Assembly (NCBI GenBank): GCA_029977705.1
Contig: JAPOKJ010000007.1
Span: forward strand, 1-64,000
Source of the DNA: Burkholderiales bacterium
GTDB taxonomy: Bacteria; Pseudomonadota; Gammaproteobacteria; Burkholderiales; Burkholderiaceae_E
Direction of reading: 5' to 3'
DNA length: 64,000 nucleotides
Positions 53,323 to 61,600 of this stretch are shown here, one piece after another; position 1 is the first letter of the stretch; the number at the start of each line of letters is the position of its first letter. Below the pieces are notes generated by a model. The model was not told the DNA's origin. It was given only the letters and a program-made list of their open reading frames with translations, and did no database searches. The position numbers were made by a program, and so were the translations under genes.

Positions 53323-54989
53323 GCTTCTGCACTCCGGCCCTTCAGGGCAAACAGGCCTTGCGGACGCTTCTGGATGACCATCACGATCAGCACCAGCACC
53401 ATGATCTTGGCCAGCACCGCACCCTGCCAGCCTTCCAGCAGCTTGTTGATGATGCCCAGACCCAGGGCCGCGTAGACCGTGCCGGCCAGCTGCCCGACAC
53501 CGCCCAGCACCACCACCATGAAGGCATCGACGATGTAGCTCTGGCCCAGGTCAGGACCGACGTTGCCGATCTGGGTGAGTGCACAGCCAGCCAGGCCGGC
53601 GATGCCGGCACCGAGCGCAAACGCGTAGGTGTCGACCCGCGCCGTATGCACACCGACACAGGCCGCCATGGTGCGGTTCTGGGTCACGCCGCGTACGAAC
53701 AGGCCCAGACGGGTGCGGCTGACCAGCAGGGCCAGACCCGCCAGCACCAGCAAGGCAAAGACGATGATCGCGATGCGGTTGTAGGGCAGGGTCAGGTTCG
53801 ACAGCACCGTGATGCCCCCCGAAAGCCAGGCCGGGTTTTCAACCTGTACGTTCTGGGCGCCGAAGATCGTGCGCACGGCCTGCATCAGCACCAGGCTGAT
53901 GCCCCAGGTGGCCAGCAGGGTTTCCAGGGGCCGACCATAGAGGAAGCGGATGACCGAGCGCTCGAGCACCGCACCGACCAGGGCCGCCACCAGGAAGCTG
54001 ACCGGGATGGCCAGCAGCAGGTAGTAGTCGAACGCGCCCGGCAGGTGGGACTTGAAAAGGTTCTGGACCACGTAGGTGGCGTAGGCGCCGATCATCATCA
54101 GCTCGCCGTGGGCCATGTTGATCACGCCCATCAGGCCATAGGTGATGGCCAGGCCCAGAGCCACCAGCAACAGGATCGAGCCCAGGCTCGCGCCGGTGAA
54201 GACCACCGCCAGACGCTCGCCCCAGGCCAGTCGTCCCTGCACGGCGGACAATGTCTGCTTGAGTACCTCTCGAACCTCCGGATCCTGCTCGCCGTCCTTT
54301 TTCAGGCGCTCGAGCAGTAGCGAGCGCGTGGCGGCGTTGTTGCTGTCGGCCAGCATCCTTGCGGCCGACAGGCGCTTGGCCTTGTCGCTGGAGCCGATCA
54401 GGGCGGCCGCGCGCAACTGGCCGATCTCGGCTTTCAGTGAGGCGTCGGCTTCCTTCTCGTACGCCTTCTCGAGCAGGGGCAGCTTGTTCTCGTCGATCTG
54501 GTTCTTCAGGTCAGCCACCGCCTTCTTGCGTACTGCAAGATCCGGCGAGATCAGGGCCAGGGCGGCCAGGGCCGATTCGAGTTCCTGACGCATCCGGTTG
54601 TTGTTGACTGGCTCCTCAGCGTCTTCGGGCATCTTGGCAGCAGCACCCGAAACGTCGGAGGCGGCCTCGCCCTTGAGCAGATAGACCTTGCCCGCAGCAA
54701 CCCGCACATTGCCCTCGAGCAGTTCCTTCAGGAACGCAGGCAATTGCGGGTCGCCCGATGCCAGCAGGGGCGCCAGGGCCGCGATGCGGTCATCGCCTTC
54801 GCCGGCACTGATGGCCAGTGCCTGTTCGTTGTTCAGGGCATGCGCGAGGGATCCCGACAAGAGCAGCCACAAGGCCAGCAATGCGGAGGAAAACGCGCGC
54901 AAGGGTCCGCTTCGGTCGGATCGTTCAGGGGGCAGCGGCATGGCAGGTGCGCAGCCCCGGAGATGGGGGGTGTGTTCAGAGGGGGTCAT
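53319..54989 (-). CDS. urtB: Urea ABC transporter permease UrtB
   Basis: This 556-residue UrtB has a signal-like N-terminus, a periplasmic alpha-helical N-terminal domain (about residues 50-270) and a C-terminal LivH-like permease domain with 'GLAITYGLMGVINMAHGELMMIGAY' and 'VRGVTQNRTMAACVGV'. The large N-terminal domain is normal for UrtB and not found in LivH. The start could also be ATG 54941. A 184-nt gap with a strong hairpin separates it from urtA. Confidence 0.93.
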   Translation of the reverse strand: MTPSEHTPHLRGCAPAMPLPPERSDRSGPLRAFSSALLALWLLLSGSLAHALNNEQALAISAGEGDDRIAALAPLLASGDPQLPAFLKELLEGNVRVAAGKVYLLKGEAASDVSGAAAKMPEDAEEPVNNNRMRQELESALAALALISPDLAVRKKAVADLKNQIDENKLPLLEKAYEKEADASLKAEIGQLRAAALIGSSDKAKRLSAARMLADSNNAATRSLLLERLKKDGEQDPEVREVLKQTLSAVQGRLAWGERLAVVFTGASLGSILLLVALGLAITYGLMGVINMAHGELMMIGAYATYVVQNLFKSHLPGAFDYYLLLAIPVSFLVAALVGAVLERSVIRFLYGRPLETLLATWGISLVLMQAVRTIFGAQNVQVENPAWLSGGITVLSNLTLPYNRIAIIVFALLVLAGLALLVSRTRLGLFVRGVTQNRTMAACVGVHTARVDTYAFALGAGIAGLAGCALTQIGNVGPDLGQSYIVDAFMVVVLGGVGQLAGTVYAALGLGIINKLLEGWQGAVLAKIMVLVLIVMVIQKRPQGLFALKGRSAEA

Positions 54990-55053
54990 GATGGGGGGTC
55001 ATGCTTGAAGAAGGAAAATCAGTGACGGGCGTATCACTGCAGGGGCCGAAGGT

Positions 55054-55077
55054 GGGGCGCGCAAGATTGCGCGCCCC
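55054..55077. other. Strong GC hairpin in the urtA-urtB gap
   Basis: GGGGCGCGCAA and its perfect 11-bp complement flank a two-base centre, between the urtA stop (55173) and urtB start. No T-run follows on the minus strand, so mRNA stabilisation or attenuation is more likely than termination. Confidence 0.6.
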
Positions 55078-55172
55078 GGACCAGACGTGTCGGGCCGGCC
55101 CCCGCCAGCCCGAACCGCCCTGCGCGCATCGCCTCGAGACGCGCAAGGTGTCCGGTGATCAGGAAACGCTGA

Positions 55173-56441
55173 TTACTTCTTCTTTTCGGGCTCGTCCTTC
55201 TTCTTGTCGTTGCCCTCGATGAACGGGCTCCAGGGGTTGGCGCGCACCGGACCCTTGGTCTTCCACACGACATTGAACTGGCCGTCAGCCTTGATCTCGC
55301 CGATGAAGACCGGCTTGTGCAGGTGATGGTTCTTGGCATCCATCGTGGAGGTGAATCCACACGGGGCCTTGAAGGTCTGACCTGCCATCGCTGCGATCAC
55401 CTTGTCGGTGTCGGTCGACTTGGCCTTCTCGACAGCCTGCTTCCACATGTAGATGCCGATGTAGGTGGCTTCCATCGGATCGTTGGTCAGCGGCTTGTCC
55501 TTGTGACCGGGCAGGTTCTTGGCCTTGGCGTAAGCAGCCCACTTCTTGGTGAACTCGTCGTTGGCCGGGTTCTTCAGGCTCATGAAGTAGTTCCAGGCGG
55601 CCAGGTGGCCGACCAGGGGCTTGGTGTCCACACCACGCAGCTCCTCCTCGCCCACCGAGAAGGCAACCACCGGCACATCGGTGGCCTTCAGGCCCTGGTT
55701 GCCCAGTTCCTTGTAGAAGGGAACGTTGGAGTCACCGTTGATGGTGGAGACCACGGCGGTCTTCTTGCCCTCTGAGGAAAACTTCTTGATCTTGCCGATG
55801 ATGGTCTGATAGTCGCTATGGCCGAAGGGGGTGTACTCCTCCATGATGTCCGACTCGGCAACGCCCTTGCTCTTGAGGAAGGCACGCAGGATCTTGTTGG
55901 TGGTACGGGGATACACATAGTCGGTGCCCAGCAGCACCCAGCGCTTGGCGCTCCCGCCTTCCTTGCTCATCAGGTATTCGACGGCGGGAATGGCTTGCTG
56001 GTTGGGGGCGGCACCGGTGTAGAACACGTTCTTGGACAGCTCTTCACCCTCGTACTGCACCGGGTAGAACAGCAGGCCGTTCAATTCTTCGAACACGGGC
56101 AGAACCGACTTGCGCGACACCGAGGTCCAGCAGCCGAAGGTCACGGCGACCTTGTCCTGCGAGATCAGCTGCTTGGCCTTCTCGGCAAACAGGGGCCAGT
56201 TCGAGGCGGGATCGACGACGACCGGCTCGAGCTTCTTGCCCAACACGCCGCCCTTGGCATTGATTTCGTCAATGGCCATCAGCGCGACGTCTTTGAGAAC
56301 GGTCTCGGAAATGGCCATCGTGCCGGAGAGGGAGTGCAAGACACCCACCTTGATGGTGTTGCTTTGCGCGTGGGCGATGCTGCCCATGCTGGCCATCGCG
56401 ACAGCTGCGCTCAGCGTCTTCAATGCGATACGACGTTTCAT
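55173..56441 (-). CDS. urtA: Urea ABC transporter receptor UrtA
   Basis: The 422-residue protein from ATG 56441 has a signal (KTLSAAVAMASMGSIAHA) and UrtA-specific stretches: 'TIKVGVLHSLSGTMAISETVLKD', 'FGCWTSVSRKSVLPVFEELNGLLFYPVQYEGEE' and 'NFVGTDYVYPRTTN'-like 'LLGTDYVYPRTTN'. An AGGAG site precedes the start. The C-terminus is Lys/Glu-rich. It begins the nitrogen-regulated urt operon; no urease genes are seen in the window. Confidence 0.95.
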   Translation of the reverse strand: MKRRIALKTLSAAVAMASMGSIAHAQSNTIKVGVLHSLSGTMAISETVLKDVALMAIDEINAKGGVLGKKLEPVVVDPASNWPLFAEKAKQLISQDKVAVTFGCWTSVSRKSVLPVFEELNGLLFYPVQYEGEELSKNVFYTGAAPNQQAIPAVEYLMSKEGGSAKRWVLLGTDYVYPRTTNKILRAFLKSKGVAESDIMEEYTPFGHSDYQTIIGKIKKFSSEGKKTAVVSTINGDSNVPFYKELGNQGLKATDVPVVAFSVGEEELRGVDTKPLVGHLAAWNYFMSLKNPANDEFTKKWAAYAKAKNLPGHKDKPLTNDPMEATYIGIYMWKQAVEKAKSTDTDKVIAAMAGQTFKAPCGFTSTMDAKNHHLHKPVFIGEIKADGQFNVVWKTKGPVRANPWSPFIEGNDKKKDEPEKKK

Positions 56442-56607
56442 GTGTGCTCCTGACTTGGGATTTGAGACAAACAAAGGGAAAAGGGAGAGCCCAGGATCTG
56501 CCGGACAGGCAAACCGGACCAGCGAACAACCTCGCAGTCACGCGCCTTGCAGGCCGGGTTCAGCGACCTGCGCCAGCGGTAAAAGCCGTGGTGCTGACAG
56601 GGATATG

Positions 56608-56622
56608 GCAAGGACCGTGCCA
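56608..56622 (-). promoter_or_regulatory. Sigma-54 promoter of urtABCDE
   Basis: On the minus strand TGGCACGGTCCTTGC matches the -24/-12 consensus TGGCACGNNNNTTGC exactly, with GG and GC 10 nt apart. The predicted start site is near 56597. Confidence 0.85.
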
Positions 56623-56668
56623 GCAATCAGATGGCCGGCAATGGACGCCTGTTGGTGCATCGGCAGAC

Positions 56669-56708
56669 AAAAAATGCCCCGAAACCCGAAAGAGCCGGGT
56701 CAGGGCAT
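56669..56708 (-). terminator. Rho-independent terminator of the P1-peptidase gene
   Basis: On the minus strand a long stem (ATGCCC...GGGCAT outer arms, ACCCG/CGGGT inner arms, with a small internal bulge) is followed by six Ts. It is about 60 nt past the stop. Confidence 0.8.
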
Positions 56709-56717
56709 GGCTTTGGC

Positions 56718-56749
56718 GCACCTTGGTGGTGCACGCACCATTGGGCAGC
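56718..56749. promoter_or_regulatory. NtrC-type enhancer site upstream of the urt promoter
   Basis: GCACC-N5-GGTGC at 56718-56732 is a perfect NtrC dyad, centred about 128 bp before the predicted start. A weaker copy (GCACC-N5-GCAGC) lies at 56735-56749, and a half-site GGTGC at 56654. Confidence 0.65.
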
Positions 56750-56769
56750 GCGGCTGCCGGGACGCTGGA

Positions 56770-57852
56770 TCAGCCCAGATCGCGGGCGCTGGGGATCGGC
56801 GTCATGCCGGGCAGCTGATGGCCCTTGGCTGCCAGCACCGCCCGCAACACGGCCGAGGCGGTCACCGCGGCGGCAATCGTCCCCAGGGCAATCAGGTTGC
56901 CGGGCACACCGCTCTTGCCGGTACCCAGCGCGAACAAGGTGTCCCCGTCCCACTGGGTATGGATCGGATCGATGACCCGGGCCAGGCCATCATGGGCCAT
57001 CTGGGCGACCTTCTGGGCCTGGGCCTTGGTCAATACCGCATCGGTGGCGATCACGCCGATGGTCGTGGCCATGCCCGCCTGCAGCGAGGGGGGGATCTCG
57101 CCGCGCAGCAAGGAGGCGGTGATGCCCTGACGGGACTTGCCGTCGGCGGTACGGGCACCGGCAATCACCTTGCCCGAGCGCGGGTCGATCACATCGCCAA
57201 CGGCATTGACGGCGATCAGCGCGCCTACCGTGACCTTGCCCACCTTGACGGCGGCCGTACCGATCCCCCCGGCCATGGCACGTGCCATGCCAAAGAACTT
57301 GCCCACGGTCGCGCCTGCGCCGGCCCCTACCGAGCCCTCGGCCGGTGCCTGCGTGCTGGCCGCATCGCAGGCCTTGTATCCGGCCTGGGCATCGGGGCGA
57401 ATCCGGTGGTCGCCCACCGCCAGATCGAACAGGATGGCAGCTGGCACGATCGGTACCCGGGTCGGACCGGCGGGCCAGCCGATCTGGCGCTCCTCCAGCC
57501 ATTTGACGACGCCCCCGGCCGCGTCCAGCCCGAAGGCGCTGCCGCCCGAGAGCAGCACCGCATGCACCTGGTCGACCAGGTTCATCGGATTGAGCAGATC
57601 GGTTTCGCGGGTGCCCGGGGCAGAGCCGCGCACATCGACACCACCGACGGCGCCCGACTCGGTCATGACCACGGTACAGCCGGTGGGGCGGCGGGTATCG
57701 GTGAAGTGGCCCACCTTGACGCCGGGGACGTCGGTGATGGCGCCGCCAAGAAGGGCGTCAGGCATGGCTGTTGTCTGGGCTGAGGTGAGTCGGGAGGTGC
57801 CGGCTGCAAGCGCACCCGCAGAGGCCATCAGGGCAAAGTCGCGACGGTTCAT
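56770..57852 (-). CDS. P1-family N-terminal-nucleophile peptidase/amidase (DmpA-like)
   Basis: This 360-residue protein has a twin-Arg signal (NRRDFALMASAGAL) and the P1/DmpA-family features 'VPGVKVGHFTDTRRPTGCTVV', 'LLSGGSAFGLDAAGGV', 'GATVGKFFG', and 'TTIGVIATDAVLTKAQAQKVAQMAHDGLARVI'. Members self-cleave to expose an N-terminal Thr or Ser. The cleavage residue before the Thr is Ala262 here, where homologues I recall have Asn. It is exported and stands alone beside the TTQ amine dehydrogenase cluster. Substrate may be a D- or beta-aminoacyl peptide or an amide. Confidence 0.88.
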   Translation of the reverse strand: MNRRDFALMASAGALAAGTSRLTSAQTTAMPDALLGGAITDVPGVKVGHFTDTRRPTGCTVVMTESGAVGGVDVRGSAPGTRETDLLNPMNLVDQVHAVLLSGGSAFGLDAAGGVVKWLEERQIGWPAGPTRVPIVPAAILFDLAVGDHRIRPDAQAGYKACDAASTQAPAEGSVGAGAGATVGKFFGMARAMAGGIGTAAVKVGKVTVGALIAVNAVGDVIDPRSGKVIAGARTADGKSRQGITASLLRGEIPPSLQAGMATTIGVIATDAVLTKAQAQKVAQMAHDGLARVIDPIHTQWDGDTLFALGTGKSGVPGNLIALGTIAAAVTASAVLRAVLAAKGHQLPGMTPIPSARDLG

Positions 57853-57901
57853 GGCGTGTCTCCTTCATGGCGGGCTTCTGGCCGAAGCGTACACGCTGGC
57901 C

Positions 57902-58537
57902 TCAATAGTCAATGGGATACCCGAGGCCAGCCAGAATTGCCGCCAGCTCGCGCCTCTGGCGTGCCGGGTCGGCAGGCCGATCCGCCCGCAGACGCCCGAC
58001 CTCCTCGGCCGAAAAAGGCTGAAAGCGGGTCAGCAGGCTGGGGCCGGCAAACTGCGGTACCAGCCAGTTCATCAGCCGGGCAATCCGCGCATCGTCCAGA
58101 CCGGAGTTGTGCACCCCCGGCACCTGGACCAGGAAGGCGCGCCCCTGCGGCAGGTGCAGAAAGCGCCCGATCACCCCCTGCAGGGGCGGTATGCGGCCCA
58201 GCGCATGGGCCGCGCCCTGGTCGCCATGGCAGCCCGAGCAATGCAGCAGATAATCGCTGCGCGCAGCCTGGTCCGGCCCCGTACCCAGCGCACTCGAGGC
58301 CGGCGCGCCCGCACTGGTTGCGCCCGCAACCGATGCCTGACCGATGACCGGACGGGCGAGCGCTTCGGAGGTTGCCCTGGCCAGCGAGCGCTCCTGCGCA
58401 TGCACCGGCGCAGCCCCCAGGGCCAAGGCAAGGACCTGGACAATGACGGTGACGAGCACGGCCGCCACGACGGCGCACGGCGAGGCCTGGCGCGCCTTTT
58501 CAAGACGCGGGCTGGCGCACTCAGGACTTGGCCACAC
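57902..58537 (-). CDS. Small c-type cytochrome of the amine dehydrogenase cluster
   Basis: Translation from a GTG at 58537 gives 211 residues with a signal/anchor (AVLVTVIVQVLALALG, cleavage after VHA) and a single CSGCH haem motif, followed by 'GRIPPLQGVIGRFLHLPQGRAFLVQVPG' with a Met-rich-free region. The GTG overlaps the end of the TTQ light-chain gene by 17 nt, showing coupling. Aromatic amine dehydrogenase clusters carry a periplasmic cytochrome or azurin as electron acceptor, so this is the likely acceptor. The start is uncertain. Confidence 0.75.
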   Translation of the reverse strand: MWPSPECASPRLEKARQASPCAVVAAVLVTVIVQVLALALGAAPVHAQERSLARATSEALARPVIGQASVAGATSAGAPASSALGTGPDQAARSDYLLHCSGCHGDQGAAHALGRIPPLQGVIGRFLHLPQGRAFLVQVPGVHNSGLDDARIARLMNWLVPQFAGPSLLTRFQPFSAEEVGRLRADRPADPARQRRELAAILAGLGYPIDY

Positions 58538-59045
58538 CGACAATCGCGGACACCGTGCAGTGATAGGCTGAACTGGCATTGGCCATGCACCAGTTGACGT
58601 CATTGTGGATGCCCATCGAGTAGCCCGGGCGCTCGCGCTCGTTGTTGTTGCACAGGCAACGCCCGCAGGAGGGCTTGCCACAGCAATCGTAATAGCTGAT
58701 CAGGTAGTCGATGTTGTCCTTGGGATTGCGGCAGGTACCGACCCAGGTCACCTTGGACATCTCGGTGCCGGGCGGGCATTGCGAGATCGACCCGCCGCAG
58801 CAGGTGCACAGGAACCCGTCGATGGCGCAGTTGCGCCAGTACTCGCAACTGGTATCGGGCGCAGGCTTGGCAGCCGGCGTGGCGGCGAAGGCCTGCGAGC
58901 GATCCCAGGGCAAGGTGGGCACGACGGCACCACCGACCATCCATTGCCCCAGCCGGGTGAGCGCCGAGCGCCGCCCCTGGTGGTGCGCGGTGCGGCGGGC
59001 CTGTCGTTCGGTCAGGGCATCGATCCAGTGGCTCAGGCGCTTCAT
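58521..59045 (-). CDS. aauA: TTQ amine dehydrogenase light (beta) subunit
   Basis: This 174-residue subunit has a long twin-Arg leader (GRRSALTRLGQW) and a Cys-rich mature part. W101 (TWVGTC) and W152 (NWCMA) are 51 residues apart, as are the TTQ-forming tryptophans of methylamine dehydrogenase (57/108) and aromatic amine dehydrogenase (109/160). D120 lies 19 after W101, matching the catalytic Asp (76 and 128). The order B-E-D-A followed by a cytochrome fits the aromatic amine dehydrogenase cluster; methylamine dehydrogenase remains possible. RBS GAGGA. Confidence 0.92.
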   Translation of the reverse strand: MKRLSHWIDALTERQARRTAHHQGRRSALTRLGQWMVGGAVVPTLPWDRSQAFAATPAAKPAPDTSCEYWRNCAIDGFLCTCCGGSISQCPPGTEMSKVTWVGTCRNPKDNIDYLISYYDCCGKPSCGRCLCNNNERERPGYSMGIHNDVNWCMANASSAYHCTVSAIVGVAKS

Positions 59046-59091
59046 GCGGTCATCCTCGAACACGCTTCGAACAATCGGACATGCGGAGGGC

Positions 59092-59688
59092 TCAGGCCGC
59101 TTCGCGTCGTACGTCAAGATACTGCTGCAGGGTACCCACCCCCAGGTCACGGGCGGTGAACAGCGAATCCAGATGCTCGCGGCTGTTGATCATGCCCTTG
59201 GCGCGCAGGATGCCCTGCTCATCGATCAATGCAGCAAAGGGCAGCCGCGACACCCGGTACTGCATGCCCAGTTCATTGGACAGCACGTAGGGAAAGGCGC
59301 CCAGGCCGGCCTCCTTCCAGAAGGCCAGGTGCTCGGGCATGTTGCCATCACTGGCCAGCACCACACGCAGGCCCTGCCCTTCGGCCTTGGCTACCGACTG
59401 GATCGCCGGCAGCAGCTTCTTGCACACCGGGCAGGTCGGCGACAGGAAGAACAAAAGCGTGCTCACTGCTGCAGGGCCGCCCAGGCTGAGCGTTTCTCCG
59501 GTCAGGGTCGGCACCTGCAACTGCGGCGCCGCCTCGCCCAGACGCGGACCGGCATCGGTCACCAGCGCACCCATGGGCGCGATGCGCTCATAGAGCACGC
59601 CGATCTGGCGGGCCAGGGCCCATACGGCAACCAGCAGCGCCAGCACGACCAGCCACAGGACCACATTGGAGACCAGCAAGGCGTTCAT
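59092..59688 (-). CDS. aauD: MauD/AauD-type thioredoxin-like maturation protein
   Basis: From ATG 59688 the 198-residue protein has an N-terminal hydrophobic anchor and a thioredoxin-like domain with CPVC ('FFLSPTCPVCKKLLP'). MauD proteins support disulfide formation in the six-disulfide light subunit. It overlaps the MauE-type gene by 4 nt (ATGA) and lies 46 nt before the light-subunit gene. Confidence 0.92.
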   Translation of the reverse strand: MNALLVSNVVLWLVVLALLVAVWALARQIGVLYERIAPMGALVTDAGPRLGEAAPQLQVPTLTGETLSLGGPAAVSTLLFFLSPTCPVCKKLLPAIQSVAKAEGQGLRVVLASDGNMPEHLAFWKEAGLGAFPYVLSNELGMQYRVSRLPFAALIDEQGILRAKGMINSREHLDSLFTARDLGVGTLQQYLDVRREAA

Positions 59689-60242
59689 GTCATTTCCTTC
59701 AGGCGCCGCAGGCGTCCGCTCTGGCGCATCAATTCCTCGCTGACGCGATGCAGGCCGATGAACCCCAGGCTGCACAGCAGGGCGGCCCACAGGTCGAAGC
59801 CTTCCGGGGCCCGCGCAAGTGCGGGCGCGGACCAGGCCAGCGCCAGGGCGACCAGCACCGCATTGCGCAGGACCAGGGCCCAGGAAAGTGGCTGAGCCTC
59901 GTCGCCGCAGCCACAATCGATGCTGGCGCGGCCCCGCAGGAGATTGAGGGCCATGGCCAGCGCATAGACCAGCAACAGCGCTGCGGCCAGCAGCAGGGCC
60001 GGCATGCGGGTCGATGGCGCGATCAGCCCGAGCGGTACCAGGGCCTCGAGCAGCGGCAGCAGGAAGGCCAGGGCAGGCAGCAGGCGCGGGGGCACCAGCC
60101 GGTAGGCTTGCAGCGATCCGGCAAAGTCCTGGCGCCGGGTGATCTTGTGCCAGGCCGCCGGCCCGAAGAGGGACGCCAGCAGCACCATGCCGGCAGCCTG
60201 GGTCACCGGGTCGCGCAGGAGGTCAGACAACAGGACGGACAT
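59685..60242 (-). CDS. aauE: MauE/AauE-type membrane maturation protein
   Basis: From ATG 60242 this 185-residue membrane protein has four or five hydrophobic helices and the family feature 'RASIDCGCGDEAQPLSW'. MauE is thought to act with MauD in light-subunit disulfide formation or transport. It begins 13 nt after the large-subunit stop. Confidence 0.9.
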   Translation of the reverse strand: MSVLLSDLLRDPVTQAAGMVLLASLFGPAAWHKITRRQDFAGSLQAYRLVPPRLLPALAFLLPLLEALVPLGLIAPSTRMPALLLAAALLLVYALAMALNLLRGRASIDCGCGDEAQPLSWALVLRNAVLVALALAWSAPALARAPEGFDLWAALLCSLGFIGLHRVSEELMRQSGRLRRLKEMT

Positions 60243-60255
60243 GGCGCGCAGGCCT

Positions 60256-61419
60256 TCAGTGTGAGTCGAGCGATACCGAAGCACTGCCGATCGGCACCAC
60301 GCTCTGGCTGACACGGTAGCGCGGCCCGCTCATGACCACCAGGCCGTTTTTCATGCCATCGATGGCCACCAGCATCGGCTGATCTTCGTTGCGAGGCACA
60401 TGCAGGGCAATCGCCGACTGGCCTGGCAGGACGGCGATGCGTTTGCCGCTGGCGATGTCGATCACCCAGATCTGCGCGGCGGGCATCTTGTGGCTGCCTT
60501 CCTTGCCCCCCGGATGCATCGCAACGAACAATCGGCCTCGCTGGGCATCGAGGGCCAGCGGGCCATAGCCGCCGGGGCGCCAGCCCTGGGCGCGGGCAGA
60601 TTTACCGTTGACCACGCCCGCCATGGCCGGCAAGGCCAGGCTCTGGCCCTTGCTGGCGCGGGCCTGGCCCAGATCGAAGGCCACCAGATGGCCCGCAAAC
60701 GAGGCAAACCAGTAGGTGTCGCCCATTTGCGCGGCGCTGATGAACAAGGCATCGGCCTGCGGATCAAATACTTTGCCGGTATTTTCGCGGCCGCCCTGGG
60801 CGGGCAGGCGCCCCGCTTCGTCCAGGGTGTAGGTGGCGATCGAGCCATCGCCACAGAGCATCGAAAAGCGCCGTGCATGGCGGGCCGCCGGATACAGCCC
60901 CCAGCAGCCAGCGGCATCGATCTCGGCCACCTGTCTGCGCTGCTGCAGGTCGACCACCGAGACGCTCACCGCCGGGGTGGCATTGAGCACATACAGCAGG
61001 CGTCCGTCGGACGACGTGCGCAGATAGCCCTTGTACCCGACCGCCTGGGCGCGCCGCGGCTCGATGGGAATCTCGTACTTGAAGCTCATCGACTCGACGT
61101 CGTGCACCTCGACGACATCGACCCGCTCGCCCCGATGCAGCCGCGTCATGTAGGTCGTGGCGACATACAGCTCGCGACCATCGGCCGAGAGCGTGAACTG
61201 GCCCGCAAAGCCTGCACTGACCAGGCCGAGGTAGCGGCCGCTGTCGGCATCGACGAAGTGGATGCGGCCATCGACGATATGGTTGATCGCGACATCCCCC
61301 ACCAACACCCTGTGACGCACCTTGGCCGGGGCCAGGGTGCCGCGCTCATCGAGCGGCAATTCGGCCGCGGCCTGGCCGGCCATCAAGGCCAGCATCAACA
61401 GCAGTCCCGGGATTCGCAT
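60256..61419 (-). CDS. aauB: TTQ amine dehydrogenase heavy (alpha) subunit
   Basis: This 387-residue protein has a signal peptide (LLLMLALMAGQAAA) and the beta-propeller of amine dehydrogenase heavy chains: 'INHIVDGRIHFVDADSGRYLGLVSAGFAG', 'YMTRLHRGERVDVVEVHD', 'GCWGLYPA' and 'DTYWFASFAGHLVAFDL'. It is the first gene of the five-gene minus-strand cluster. No mauF or mauG homologue is present in the window. Substrate specificity cannot be told from sequence. Confidence 0.9.
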   Translation of the reverse strand: MRIPGLLLMLALMAGQAAAELPLDERGTLAPAKVRHRVLVGDVAINHIVDGRIHFVDADSGRYLGLVSAGFAGQFTLSADGRELYVATTYMTRLHRGERVDVVEVHDVESMSFKYEIPIEPRRAQAVGYKGYLRTSSDGRLLYVLNATPAVSVSVVDLQQRRQVAEIDAAGCWGLYPAARHARRFSMLCGDGSIATYTLDEAGRLPAQGGRENTGKVFDPQADALFISAAQMGDTYWFASFAGHLVAFDLGQARASKGQSLALPAMAGVVNGKSARAQGWRPGGYGPLALDAQRGRLFVAMHPGGKEGSHKMPAAQIWVIDIASGKRIAVLPGQSAIALHVPRNEDQPMLVAIDGMKNGLVVMSGPRYRVSQSVVPIGSASVSLDSH

Positions 61420-61600
61420 GCGTCAAGGCTCCATCTGGCGGCGCGCCGGCCCAAAGCCGGCAGTCTAGCCAATCCAAGGCCGGTGCGCCAACCCGGTACC
61501 GGCAGGCCTTGCCCGTACCCGCTGCAAGCACAATCGGCCGCTCTCCGGGCAAGGCCGTAAAATAGAGATCTCCCCTCCATCCTCACAAGAGAAATCCGCC

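Larger units (their letters stand above)
56442..56769. other. Regulatory region of the urt operon
   Basis: These 328 bases hold, from the urtA start outward, an untranslated leader of about 156 nt, a sigma-54 promoter, the terminator of the P1-peptidase gene and an NtrC-type site. No further gene is apparent. Confidence 0.8.

Noticed and set aside
56442-56607. Possible riboswitch in the urtA leader (guanidine or other)
   Set aside because: The leader has no conserved riboswitch core that I can recognise; the sigma-54 promoter and NtrC site explain control of the operon.
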